In this document: positions 32,773-44,430 of the stretch, piece after piece
Numbering within the stretch: the first letter of the stretch is position 1
Layout of the letters: every line of letters starts with the position of its first letter
Assembly (NCBI GenBank): GCA_033439795.1
Contig: JAUTDP010000002.1
Location: 5,022,001-5,086,000 of the forward strand
Length of the DNA: 64,000 nucleotides
Direction of reading: 5' to 3'
Source of the DNA: Sordaria brevicollis
Lineage: Eukaryota; Ascomycota; Sordariomycetes; Sordariales; Sordariaceae
The notes under the pieces: model-generated
Told to the model about the DNA's origin: nothing
Database searches by the model: none
The model's input: only the letters and a program-made list of their open reading frames with translations
Made by a program: the position numbers and the translations under genes

Positions 32773-35061
32773 GGAGGAGACACCAAAGCCTTCGAACACG
32801 TTTCCGGAACACGTCTGGGTTCTGCTGGGCAAGAACGCTTCTGTTGCACCGACACGTGGGATTGTCTATTTAGAGATCTCTCCGGATTCATCGTCATTCC
32901 CGACCGCTCGATATTCCTGGACTTGCGCCGATAGTTCAGCTCTCACAACTAGCATGGAAGACAAGAGCATGGCGTTCTCAGCAAGAAGCATCGGCATCAT
33001 GAACAAAACATTTTCGACTCCTACCCGATATTATCTCGCGCTTTGGCAGACTTGGATGCCCGAGCGTTGCCCCTCACAACAACGCGTGGTACCTTGCGGC
33101 TCCCTGCAGTTCCTGGGGCACAAAAACATGTTCATCCTAACACGGCTTCCGCGTGGGCAAGAACAACAACATCATCCAATATCGCGGCTGTGTAAGGAAC
33201 ACCAAGAGCCGTCGTCCTACGACCAGCTTCTCGGCATTTCTAGACTCCCGACCGACCGAACTATGAGCCCCAAACTCGGTTCACTTGAAGACCTGTCTTG
33301 GGAAGGGCTTTAAGACCAGACGAACGACCACATCCAAATTACCAGACAACAACAAATGCACGACCGTTAGATCATGCATCCCTTTCACAACTACTATACG
33401 CACGATATGCGCCTCGATGGACTAAGAAAATATCACTTGGCCCTGGCAGCTGGATTGCTATCGTTGGAGCAACGATACACGACATCTCGTATGGCTGGTA
33501 TGCAATGGTACTCTGGGCGGGTGCCGTGGTGCCTTAGCTTGGAGCATACAACCCTCCCTCGGGCCTTTTTCATGTCGTCGAATCTGGTCACAATACCATC
33601 TCGAAAAAAACAGGAATCGGGTAGCTTTCTATACCCGGATTTCTGTTGTTGCTGAGAGGTCCATGCTGGTGCTGCATCTCCAACACTTCGGCATTGATGA
33701 TGGTGGTGGGGGTTGGGGTCTGTGGGACTTTTGTCTCACTTATAGTCTCTGATATACCGCTTTTATACCGACAATCTGCCACCGAAAAGGAAGGTTGCGA
33801 AAAGATCAACCAATGATCGCAAGAAAAGTTTCATTTCAGCTCGACTTTAGCACCCGATCATAGCATAAAAACAGTACTCTGCAGACCAGCCAAACTCCGG
33901 CGGAAGAGAACCGAGCTTTCAGAGGAGGGCATTGATGTCAAAGACAAGTCCTCCAATTCCCGGTCTTATTTCCCCGCCAAAAACATCCCGTGTATGCACA
34001 TCACTCAGCTTGTGCAGATCTTTCTCCAGCCATGGCGGTGCAGCTTTCCTTTGCAATGAAGAACTCACACAACCACCCGCCAGTTCTGCAGTTTAGGTAG
34101 GTAGGGTTTGATGAGAACAGATGAGAGGGGCACGAGACAGTGCCTTTGATGCCTTCAATCCTACGCTGTTTATAACATCTCAGACATCTAGATATTATCC
34201 AACCTTCCCAACCTGTTAGCAGCAAGAGAAGAAACCCATCTGATTCAAGTTCCCAAGTCAAACCGGCCGCAAAGCCGCATGTAGGAGACCGCAACTTGCA
34301 GCCAACGGTGCTGCATACAACACTAGATATATATGTGGTGACAGGCGGACAGGAAAGACGACAGACGCATAAGGCACATGCCGAGATTGCCTACCCGATT
34401 ACCGACCCCCTCCAACTTCATTGGTCGAACCAAGCAGTGATTGGCACCTTATGACATCGGAACCCTTCAGGAACTGGTTGACCATTTGCCGTTCTTTTCC
34501 AGATCCAGTTTCGGGGTTTTCCTGTCTCTCCTCAGATCCGAAGCCACACAAGACCCCCCATGTCATGTCAACAATGAAAGAATGTTGTTGACCGATCGGT
34601 GTGAATAGTTGCGGGTCGTTGGTTTCCCCTCATTCCTGAACCCGGGTCTCCAACAAGTAGACAAGGCCTTGGCAGATACGAGTATATACATACATCATGC
34701 ACCTCCCAGCTTCTTGTATCGTTCGTGCCTGGACTTGCACTGCACTGCACTGCACGGTCGATGAACCCACTCTCTCGGTTTCGTTGCTTCCAGTCCACCA
34801 CCCATCGTCCCACTCGGTTCCTCACGTCTCTCTCTGCAGACTGTGTGAGCTTGGGAATCGCCTCTCACCGTTCACTCCTTCAGTCACTCTTTCACTTGAC
34901 TCGTTACGTCTCGTTGTCGTGGCGAAGCTTCGCGGTCGACACGATAAACCCCCCCCTAGGTCCGCATTTGGACCATTGAACGAAAGGGGTCATTGTTTAC
35001 ATCTACAACAGCATTGCTCACGAAGCAATTGCTTACCGGCACCGGCACCGGCACTGGCATC
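32773..35061. other. 2.3-kb gene-free stretch
   Basis: 3' flank of rad10 and promoter of the GH47 gene. A TGCAC tandem is at about 34737-34755. A 182-codon plus-strand frame overlaps the rad10 stop in another register but has no domain. No RNA gene is seen. Confidence 0.5.
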
Positions 35062-37153
35062 ATGTATCCCAAGTTCAACATTGGCCCGGCGGCGGCGGCC
35101 TTCTTGGCAGTAGGTGCCTTGACCCTCACTCAAGTGGTCACAGTCACTACTGCTACACCACTCCCTGAACCGCAGCAGAAACATATCGGGGTAGTCGACT
35201 CTGCAGAAACCTACGATCCCTACGATGCCGTCACGAACCAAGATAGACGAGATGCCGTCAAGCAGGCCTTTCAGATTTCTTGGGATGGGTACTACAAATA
35301 TGCGTTTCCGCACGACTCGTTGAAGCCGGTGTCGAATTCGTATGAAGATGACCGGTGAGACCCTCCTCCCTCCCATCCTGACCTCCAAACAATGACTGAC
35401 AGCGAGGAAAAAGAAACGGCTGGGGCGCCTCAGCAATCGACGCCTTCTCCACCGCCCTCGTCATGCGTGACTGGTCCGTCATCAACCAAATCCTCTCCTA
35501 CGTACCCGAAATCGACTTCACCAAGACCTCCACCGAGATCTCCCTGTTCGAAACCACCATCCGCTATCTCGGCGGCTTGTTGTCCGCCTACGACCTGCTA
35601 ACCAGCGACCCCCTCGCCTCCGATCCAAACAACAACTTCACCTCCTCCCAAACCTCCGCCATTTTGTCCCAAGCAGTTCGTTTGGCAGACGCTCTGTCCG
35701 TAGCCTTCGACACCCCCTCCGGCATCCCCGATAACATCCTCATCTTCGACCCCGCCTCCGGTCCGCGCCGCGTCGGCCAGAAGACAAACGGCATCGCCAC
35801 CATCGGCACTCTCGTTCTCGAATGGACCCGCCTCTCCGACTTGACAGGAAACTCCACCTACGCGCAACTCTCCCAACGCGCCGAGTCCTTCCTTCTCAAC
35901 CCGCAACCTAAAAAGATCGCCGAACCCTTCCCCGGCCTATTGGGAACCAACGTCAACATCTCCACCGGTTTGTTTGTGGACAGCTCCGGCGGGTGGGGCG
36001 GCGGCACCGATTCGTTTTATGAGTACCTAATCAAAATGTACCTCTACGACCCGGACCGTTTTGGTCTGTACCGCGACCGCTGGATCCTGGCTGCTGATTC
36101 ATCGATAAAGTACATCGCCTCCCACCCCTCCTCGCGACCCGACCTAACCTTTTTGGGAGGATGGCGGAATACCACTTTACGTTTCTCGAGTGGTCATCTA
36201 GATTGTTTCGACGGGGGCAACTTTATTTTGGGAGGCCTTACCTTGTCTTCCCAAAAGTATCTCGATTTCGGCCTGGAACTCGTCAAAAGTTGCGCAGCAA
36301 CTTACTCCTCCACCTCCACCGGGATAGGCCCGGAGTTATTCTCCTGGCAAGACTCCCGCACCCCTTTGAACGCAACAAATAACCCCTCCCCTCCCTCTGC
36401 CGAAGCCAAGGCATTCTACGAAAAAAACGGTTTCTGGATTACCAACGCGCAGTATGTTTTACGTCCCGAAGTGATTGAGAGTATGTACTACGCCTGGAGA
36501 GCGACGGGAGATGAGAAGTATAGGGAGTGGGCGTGGAGTGCGTTCAAGGCGATAAATAAGACGACGAGGGCGGGGAGTGGGTATAGTTCTGTGAGGGATG
36601 TGAATGATAACGACGGGGAGGGAGGGGGGAAGACGGATTTCCAGGAAAGTTTTTGGTTTGCCGAGGTGCTGAAGTATTGTTGGTTGATTTTTCAGGATGT
36701 GAGTATTTCCTTTTGTCCCTTTCCCATTTACCACTTGATGACTGCGGAGAGATGCTGTGATGGACTGGAAAGGAGGCGATGCCTCCGGTGAGGCGGGATG
36801 TTGAGGAAGCATGAAGACTGACAAGTGATAAACAGGACGACGACCCCTGGCAAGTCAAAGCCGACCGCACCAACGAGTTTGTGTACAACACCGAGTGCCA
36901 CCCCCTGAGGTTGGCGAAGGGTAAGGAGGCTCAGCCGTCTTATTCGTCGTCGTCGTCGTCCTCCTCCTCCTCCTCCTCGTCATCAAGCTCAGGATCGGAT
37001 TATGGATCGTCAGACGGAGGCAGAAACAGTGGTGGTGGTGGTGGTCACCAGCAAGGTGGACACAAGGGAGGACACCAGGAGGGACAAGGAGTGTGGAGGT
37101 ATGGCGATGATGAAAGGAGGGAGAAGAGGTTTTCTGGGCCTAGGCATGTGTAG
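35062..37153 (+). CDS. secreted GH47 alpha-1,2-mannosidase with Ser/Gly tail
   Basis: Three exons, 35062-35354, 35414-36698 and 36836-37153, giving 631 aa. The start at 35062 gives a clear signal peptide (about 1-32, ending near TTATPLP); an upstream in-frame ATG at 34993 would put 23 residues before it. Residues 60-550 are the GH47 barrel: FQISWDGYYKYAFPHDSL, then DR/NGWGASAIDAFSTALVM across intron 1, GGWGGGTDSFYEYLIKMYLYD, ESMYYAWRATGDEKYREW, ESFWFAEVLKYCWLIFQD, and NTECHP, whose Thr is the calcium ligand. Family members cut alpha-1,2-mannose from N-glycans. The last 75 residues are a run of Ser followed by Gly/His/Gln repeats and a basic end, coded partly by trinucleotide repeats. There are many N-glycosylation sites. 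Introns are 59 and 137 nt. Confidence 0.92.
36945..36985 (+). repeat. TCG/TCC trinucleotide repeat coding poly-Ser
   Basis: A run of TCG then TCC codons gives about 16 consecutive Ser in the GH47 C-terminal tail. It is in frame, so length changes would be tolerated. Confidence 0.8.
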
Positions 37154-37322
37154 ACCTAGAGGTAGGTTATGTAGGTAGGTTGTGCCACGAGGGTTAGTAG
37201 TTGGATAGGTATATATGGCATATATGAATGGAATAATACTTCACACCTTCGTATGCTGGGAGGATGCAATTTGGTGGCTTGTTGAATTGTGTTTCGACGC
37301 GAAAGTTCGTTTGTTCCCTCGC

Positions 37323-38704
37323 TCAACCCACTGACCCGTCCAACTCTTGCCTTTCCCATGTTCTCCTCTTATTATCATCGACTGCTCTCGCCGTCCCAAC
37401 AGCATCCAATTCCACCTTCGGATCGCTAAAGTGTTTACTTGGATGTATCGCGCTCTTTGCCCTTGCCGTGTTAATTGCATCTAGCTCGGCTTTTGACTCT
37501 GGCCTGCTGTCGTCGTCATGGGTCGCGCCAATTTTTGGTGGTGGTTGGGGAGACGGGTGAGTGAAAGGGTGTTGGTCTTTCTTTTCGTAGTAGGTTGTTA
37601 CTTCTTCTGATAGACGCAATTCCTGTTTGTGGCGTTGTCTTCGTTTTCGGAGGAAGTACCAGAGCCCAAGCGCTACCAGGAGAGATAGGATTGGGGTGAG
37701 CACGCCTAGTAGGATTGTGCGACCGGTTGGTGATAGTCCTGAGGTCGACTTGGATTCGGTGGTGAGAGGGCCTGGTAGTGGTGGACTTGACTCTGTCCCC
37801 CTCGGCAAAGTAGACACCACCGTTGACGTCTTTGATGAGGATGTCCATGTCGTCCTCCCCGCCATTCCACCCCCTTCTCCCGTTCCTATCACAGTCTCAC
37901 TCTCACTCCCTCCCCCCAAGCTCGTCACCGTCACCGTCATCCGATCACCATCCCTCCAAACCAACTGCACAGCAGGCGCCATACTCGTCGCCGTAACAAC
38001 AAGCTGCGGATCAAACACCGGACATCGAGGCAAGCACTTTGCGAAATCAGCATTCGTAACGATAGCCGAGTATTGCGTACTCATCCACCCTTCATCTCCT
38101 TCTCCTTCAAAGGCAGTGTTGATACACCCCCATGCTTGGTAAGTGCCCGCTTCTAGACGGGAGTAACACATTGGTGCGACGAGACGGGTTGGTGAGGGTG
38201 GGTAGGTGAGTTCGAGGTTGAACCCGCTGGTTATCATGTAGTGTCAGCCCTTGAACTTCTGGGTAGAGATGGCCAAGCTCCTTGCGGTTCAGAGAGTTGA
38301 AGGGACTCAACTCACCTAGGACAACAAAACCCCGCCCTTTCACCCTCCTCCAACACCTCCAGGATATTTCCCATACCATCGCCTCGTTCCGGCTGGCCAT
38401 AGCTGAGCGTTGGACCAGTTGTTGTCCAGCCGCTTGGGCAAGCTAGGCCAGGCGAGTAGAACCCCCATGGTTGTTCCACGTTGGATATCGCCTTTGAGGC
38501 TCCGGGAAGACATGATGCGCGTTGTACACCAAGGCAATCCTCGGCGTATGCTCGGCAGGTGTTGCCGTGGATTTGGTTGCCGGAAGTTACTTCGTAGCAT
38601 TGCGTGCAATCGGGGGGAGGAGTGAAGGTTGTCGTTAGTGGTCCGAGGATGGAGCGGGTGAGGGAGGGAGGGCTGGATATTGGTCTTGCTCTTGCTATCA
38701 GCAT
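37323..38704 (-). CDS. hypothetical single-pass membrane protein with Cys-rich ectodomain
   Basis: Two exons, 38704-38316 and 38226-37323, giving 430 aa; the join reads FCCPS/GFNLELTY. I do not know its function. There is no N-terminal signal peptide: residues 1-22 are polar/basic. About 30-235 form a Cys-containing ectodomain with CTQCYEV, YSPGLACPSGWTT and GFCCP, a pattern common in fungal cell-surface proteins of this shape. A Ser/Thr/Pro-rich stalk follows, then one transmembrane segment (about 300-322, ILLGVLTPILSLLVALGLW) with basic RKRRQRHK on the inner side. The cytosolic tail of about 105 residues has two short repeats of the type KxELDAxxTARA. This predicts a type III protein or surface sensor. 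Convergent with the GH47 gene, 169 bp between the stops. Confidence 0.75.
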
Positions 38705-39576
38705 GGTTGTTAGGTGGAGTGTCTCTTGTGGTTGAAGTAGAGAGAATGGAAGAGGACTGGCTTATGTTAGGTCCGCGATCTTCGAGGAAGATCTCCTTCC
38801 TATATGACTTCTTCTCTCCATATGAACTAGACATGGGTAGAAGGACGAAAGGTCATGTTGGGAGTTTTCTTGACTTTGGTCTCTGTAACGGGCCGCCACT
38901 TCACCAACAACCCCAGCTAGTGCGGACCCGACAATGTGGTTCATGATGGCCAAGGTGTATCCAACTGCCTTTTGGGGTTTCGCTTCATGGGTCCGGGCAT
39001 TGTCTGTTGGTGATGGGAAAAACGAAATGCATCTTTGGGATCCTTTTCCTTGCATGTGGTAGGGGAGATTTTCGAGTTCATGCGCCCTGCCGTAGAAATC
39101 GAAGACACTCAGGAGGTCGGATTGCTAAACATGGTTTTTGATCTGTAAGAAACTGTTAGCTGATATTCTTTTTGGAATCGCGGTGCTCCGAAGACCATAA
39201 CTGACCGACTTCGTATCGTCAATGATGATAAGGGGAAGTCGAATATGCTGGAGAGAATATGCACAACGCAGGTGCTTATGTGCAGCTTGTTCCACCTCCC
39301 GCCATATCATTCCACTTCACAAATTCCATGAAAGTATCTGGCAATGTCCAATTCTCATTCCAGCTCACCAATGACGAAGTGTATCACATACTTCCCCCAG
39401 TGCTATCAACACTCAAAAGAGTATACCCAAAGAAATCCGCCCTGTATTATGTCCGACGGTTTATAACATCCATTATATCCAAAAGGTTCCCAACGCCATT
39501 CACAATCATCATATGTTCCAACCCATCATCCAATATGTCATAACATCATATACCCCACCCCATCCCTTCATCATCC
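38705..39576. other. intergenic between membrane protein and aspartic protease genes
   Basis: Promoter of the membrane-protein gene and 3' flank of the protease gene. A frame of the opposite register runs up to 38834 but overlaps the first exon without domain support. No gene is called. Confidence 0.5.
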
Positions 39577-41238
39577 TCACAACAACCAAACCACCAACAT
39601 ATTCAACCCCGCCAACGCCACCGCAACCGTCACGCCCACATCCAACCCGCTCGCCCTACTATCATCATCATCATTCCCACCATTTCCTCCCCCACCGCCA
39701 CCACCACTCCCAGTCGGCGTCGGCAACCCCAACCCGCCCGTACTAACCCTCGTCCCCGCCGGTCCCGGTCCAAACTCACTATTCGTAACCTGCGGCCCTC
39801 CACCGGACGCAGTCCTAGTCGGTTTCCTTGTCGTCGTCACATCCAATCCCCCTTCCCCTCCACCCCCACCACTCCCTCCCGCTTCCTCCTTACACTTCCC
39901 CGTCAAACTGCTCCCCACCGCATTTACCCCCGACCCAATCTCCACAATCTCCTCCCCGCAATTCGCCGCCTGCGCCAGGTGCAAGTTGCGATTATCCTGA
40001 TCATAAACCACATACGCCGCCCGCAGGAAGCTGTCACCAAAAACCGGCTCGTCATCCGTGGGAAGCACCCCGACGACGCACACGTCGGATTGGACTTGCC
40101 AGATGAAATCGCCGTAGGGCACGCGGATCTTTTTGTTTGACCCAAAGATAAAGTCGACGGAACCCGGTTCGGAAGCGATGGAGCAGTCGACGATGTAAAA
40201 CCCGGATTTGGGGTCGTATTGACTTCCGGGGAAGCTGTCGCCGATTGCTTGGAAGATGGTACTTGGTAAACGGGAGAGGGTGCCGCCACTGTCCAAAAAG
40301 ACGGGGATGGCGATCTCGTCGGACTCGGCGACTTCGCCGTCGGGGTAGGTCATGCCTACTCCCGACAAAACGATCCAGTAGCGGTCGGCGCCGGAGGGGG
40401 TTTGGGACGGGTCGAGCATGGGGAGTTTGGCGAGGGGGCCGGAGAATTTGGCTAGGTCGATGCCGCCGAAGATTATGGCTCCCGACGGGTTGTCGATGCT
40501 ACGTAAGTCGAGGGAGAAGGCGCGGGAGGAGATGATGCCTTGGTCGACCATGGAGTCTAAGAGGTAGGGGTAGGGTTGGTTGTTGGGGTTGACGGAGGGG
40601 GAGAGGCCGAGGATTCCCAAGGGGATGTCGTGGGATTCGAAGCCGATGCCGAGGATTTGGGATTTTACTTTTGCGGCTGTTTCCCGTCTTCTTGTCAGCC
40701 ACTACTGTTGTGAGCGAGAGGGGAGAGAGGAGCGAGACTTACACCCAATAACAACATCATCAGTCACGTACTCAATCGTCACATTCCCCTTTCCATAACT
40801 CAAAATATCCGCCTGCTCCAGATCCCTAATCGTCTTGCTCTTGGTGTAATCAAACTGCGGGAAACTGCTGCAATATTTCTCTTGTCCGGAAGTCTCGCAC
40901 TGGGGGTTGACCCATAGATCTGGCGATCCCGTGTCCAAGATCAAGGTGACGGTTTGTCCGGGGGTACCAATCTCGATGTCGATGGTGTAGGTAGTTCCCA
41001 GGTTCTCGTTGTTGAGTCCTTCGTCTTCTTGTCGACGGCGGAGCATCTTGGGAGCCCCTTGGGCGGCGTGGATGGGGGCGCGGATGAAGCCATTGCCTCG
41101 GGTTGCGAGAGAAGAAGGTGAACGTTGATGTGAGTGAGGGGAGACAGCGACTTTGATGGGTGGTTTTGGTTGTTGTGCTAGGACTCCTACTGCTGCTGGT
41201 GAAAGCAAGGCTAGGGAGAGGGTGGTGAGTGGTAACAT
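39577..41238 (-). CDS. GPI-anchored aspartic protease (yapsin/OPSB-like, A1 family)
   Basis: Two exons, 41238-40743 and 40676-39577, giving 531 aa; the join reads VVIG/SAKVKSQILGIGF. Signal peptide about 1-21. The propeptide ends near a LRRRQ basic site (about residues 66-70), suiting kexin cleavage. Catalytic aspartates are Asp102 (DTGSPDLW) and Asp294 (DSGGTLSRLPS), and a flap region follows the first. Two Cys after the first motif (QCETSGQEKYC) form the yapsin-type disulfide. A Gly/Thr/Pro-rich stalk leads to a Ser/Gly site and a hydrophobic end (VAVALAGLNMLVVWLL), a GPI-anchor signal. Yapsins work at the plasma membrane and wall, processing surface proteins after basic residues. The single intron is 66 nt. 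Confidence 0.92.
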
Positions 41239-43157
41239 CGTGACGATGATGAAGGTGGAAGTTGAACAAAGTGTTCAACAGCCCAAAGTTAATATGAAAC
41301 CAGAGAATAACCAGCTCCAGAACTCGCTTACGACAACACCAAAAGAGGAGGGGAACCACAAAGTCTTATACGGCTTACAACCCATCCATCCAGCCCAATA
41401 ATCCGAAACAGTAACATCCATGCTGACCGTCCATCCATCGGACGGGAGTCAAGTCAGCTCTTACCATAGCTCCATTCATCCATCCAGCCGCAGACTTGCT
41501 TCTGCAAACTGTATACCCTTTTCGTACCACCGACAGCAACTTTTTGGCAATCCCACGCGGTCAGTCATCATCAGCCTGCCTGGGCTTGCCCCGCCTAGCG
41601 ACGAAGCCTGGTTTTTCTTGTCCCGTCCATCCCGGTTTCTTGTCCAGATGGGGATCCAGAGCGGCGATATTCCAAAAGCAATGGCGCCCAATGAGCTTTT
41701 ATCGATGGTCGGTTAGAGGGTGTGATGGACAGGGGGTTATGGGGGACATCAAACCATCGACTTGGAGTGATTTGCAAGCTCTTCAGGGTCGTGACCTGGA
41801 GGTGGGCTGTAGAAAGTTGATCATTGTGCGGAAGTTCGGGGGGCTTAGCCTCTCTCTTCTTTTGCTTCTTTCTTCCGCTTTTTGGGCTGACACTGAAAAT
41901 GGTTTGAAGAGATAGGTATCAGCCCCCGTGGCTCCGACCAAAAGACGGACGCATGGTGTCGGCCTTTTTGTTCGAGTGGAAGTCGTTATTGGCTCGTTTA
42001 TTGTGGAAGAGTGGAAGAAATACAAGGTTGGCTTGACGAGGGGAAAAGAGTGACTGAGGTGGGATTGGGTCTCTGTTCAGCTGGTGCGACGTGAGGAAAA
42101 CACGAGTGAAGAAGAGGTTGAAGAAAAGTGATGAGACTTGGGTTCAGGAACGGGACCTTCTCTGAAGCACCCCTCCCTCATAAACCACTTCCAAATTTAT
42201 TTCCTCACTTAGTTTTTCCCTTTCTTCAACTTCGCCGTCGAAGATACTCAGAGTCAAACTTGATCGTTCAATCTCTGAGCATCTCGTTGACACAACTTCC
42301 TGTTGAAAGGTGTCAGTGTCAGTGATGTCCATCCCACGTTCCCTCACCCTCCATCGTCGAGAGATCGTAAAAAGCCACTCTTGGCATTGACTAAAACCCG
42401 CCAATCCAGACATCCAATGTCACCCAATCTTCACTGATCTCGGTCTCTCTCCGCACGCTAGAAGGCCCGCTAGCGATTTGGTTACAGGCTTGTCAATTGC
42501 TTGTTTCCAGGCCCTGTTTTTTTTCATTCCGAGCTTCCGGATGATGACTATGACTTCACGATGCTGAGGTTTTGAGCGGCTGCGTATGGGCCTTGATTCC
42601 GTGAGAAAAAAAATGCTTGCCGATATGAGCTGAGTTGATACGAGCGAACAACATCTTGAAACTTCGAAAGCCATCGGCCGCTATCAGCCTAACCCCCCAA
42701 ATCATCGGAATAGCCTCCGAGCCTGAATCCAGCCCTTCAAGCCTCCAACCCTTTTAAGCCTTCCAACGCCTCAGTGATAGTGGCAGTCAGTGGTCAGTGA
42801 CGGTGGCATTGACAAGACACGTTCTCCTCACCCGTTCTGCACCTCTTCGGCTCAAAGCCTTCACGACTTCAGCCCAGGCTTTTTCGGATACATACTTGGA
42901 CAACGTATACTGGTGGTGCCTGAATCGTTGAGGCTGGTTATCCTCACTCGCCTGTTAAACGGCCGCCGTGGTTGCACAGAACGAAGCCATCAAGCTTCCA
43001 CAAAATCAATATTGGAAATCTGGCCCACTTTCTTTGCTCGTTTAAATCCAGCGAGTGCTGAGTGGTGAGAGAGTCGTCACGACTTGCAGTTTTGGGATAG
43101 CTTTGCGCTCTTCTTCCATTGGTCAGCGTGACTTTCCTCGCTTCTGACAGTGTTCGC

Positions 43158-43211
43158 TTCTGACAGTTCTGACAGTTCTGACAGTTCTGACAGTTCTGAC
43201 AGTTCTGACAG
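43158..43211. repeat. six copies of a 9-bp repeat (TTCTGACAG)
   Basis: Six exact copies end to end. A seventh copy at 43142-43150 is separated by TGTTCGC, and a similar TGTTCGG follows the last copy, so a 16-bp composite unit flanks the array. Confidence 0.9.
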
Positions 43212-43840
43212 TGTTCGGGCTGAGTTGCTCGGGACATCACTGGCCGATAAAGATAGCGGATGTCGACTCAGGAACCCCCGTCAAGGCTCGTTCTTCTTGT
43301 CTGCTGTTGTCGTTGTTGAAACTGGAGAATTTGAATTGGGAAACTCGTGAGTTCTTATTGATGGCTGAGTGGAAGAGGTTGGTCGGCCTAATATCAACTC
43401 TCCAAAACCGGGCTTGACCTAGCGATCTAGAACTGGTTGTTAAACGCCTATACCAAGGCCAAGGCACGAGCCACTTCCTCCTCCCCGCTCCTTCTCCTTC
43501 CTCTTCTCTCCTATCTTCAGCTCAACAAGACTTCCACTGTCGTTGGATCTTGAAACCCTATATCACGTTGATACCTATAGAGACGAATTTCAAATTGCAT
43601 CTCGAGTGTACAAGTCGTTCAAGTCCAAATGCCACAGAGCCGCAAGTCTCGATTTAGCTAGTAACAAATACAAACTCAACCAACGAAAACCCCCACGGGT
43701 ACCATACCCATATACCCATATACCACCGTGATACGTGGCTAGCTGACGTGGGGCCAAGACGAACGGTTTGACTTGTGATGATGCAGAAAGCGAAATGCCG
43801 ACGGTGAGTTGCGGCTTTTTGGTGGCCGTGACAAGTGAAA

Positions 43841-43880
43841 TTAGATTTCTAGTGGTGATATTAGATTTCTAGTGGTGATA
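43841..43880. repeat. perfect 20-bp tandem duplication
   Basis: TTAGATTTCTAGTGGTGATA occurs twice without a spacer or mismatch, which suggests a recent slippage or repair event. Confidence 0.9.
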
Positions 43881-44430
43881 TTATTCTTTGTGGGTATCCA
43901 AATTCTCTCGCAACAACGCAGACAGGCGAACCAAAAGACTTCCAGTGTTTAAACTCATATATAATCATTATACTATTGTTCTCGAAGTAGTTGGGGACTT
44001 CCTCAGATGTTCGTCCTCATGCATTTACTCCCAGCGCCGCCCCCTCCATTTGCGCCCACTCCTTGAACTTTCCCATATGAGCAGCCAACTAAAGACTCCC
44101 TTCAACATGACAAAAACGCTGCTGATGGTATGATGATACGTATGACATATGTAGATGGTTGGAAAGATGAATAATGATGATGAATGATGATGATGATGTA
44201 TGTATGCACCCGCCAGACCATACTCCTTAGTCCTTCCTGATATATCCATCCTCTTTCCTTTCCTCCTTCTTCCTACTCTCAAAACCCTTCGTGGGATATA
44301 ATATCCTCCTTTATGTTCGTTGTATATATCGCCTCGCCATGATATCTCCCTCCCTTCATATTCACCTATCTTCCCCATTTCATGGCATACCCATTTGGTA
44401 TATACCATTTGGTCCGTCCTCCGCTGGCTT

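Larger units (their letters stand above)
41239..44430. other. 3.2-kb gene-free stretch with short tandem repeats
   Basis: Promoter of the protease gene and 3' flank of the kinase gene, which are on the same strand. It holds a six-copy 9-bp tandem at 43158-43211 and a perfect 20-bp tandem duplication at 43841-43880. Small frames across the 9-bp repeat encode only repeat peptides. No convincing gene is seen. Confidence 0.5.

Noticed and set aside
32101..32897. minus-strand frames of 243 and 235 codons
   Set aside because: Shadows of rad10; composition is Pro/Leu/Ser-rich as expected for the reverse of Gly/Lys-rich codons.
32765..33313. 182-codon plus-strand frame just after rad10
   Set aside because: Starts inside the rad10 stop region, has no domain, and its composition is not coding-like.
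43150..43211. 9-bp direct repeats considered as a CRISPR-like array
   Set aside because: Units are contiguous with no spacers, in a eukaryotic genome; simply a minisatellite.
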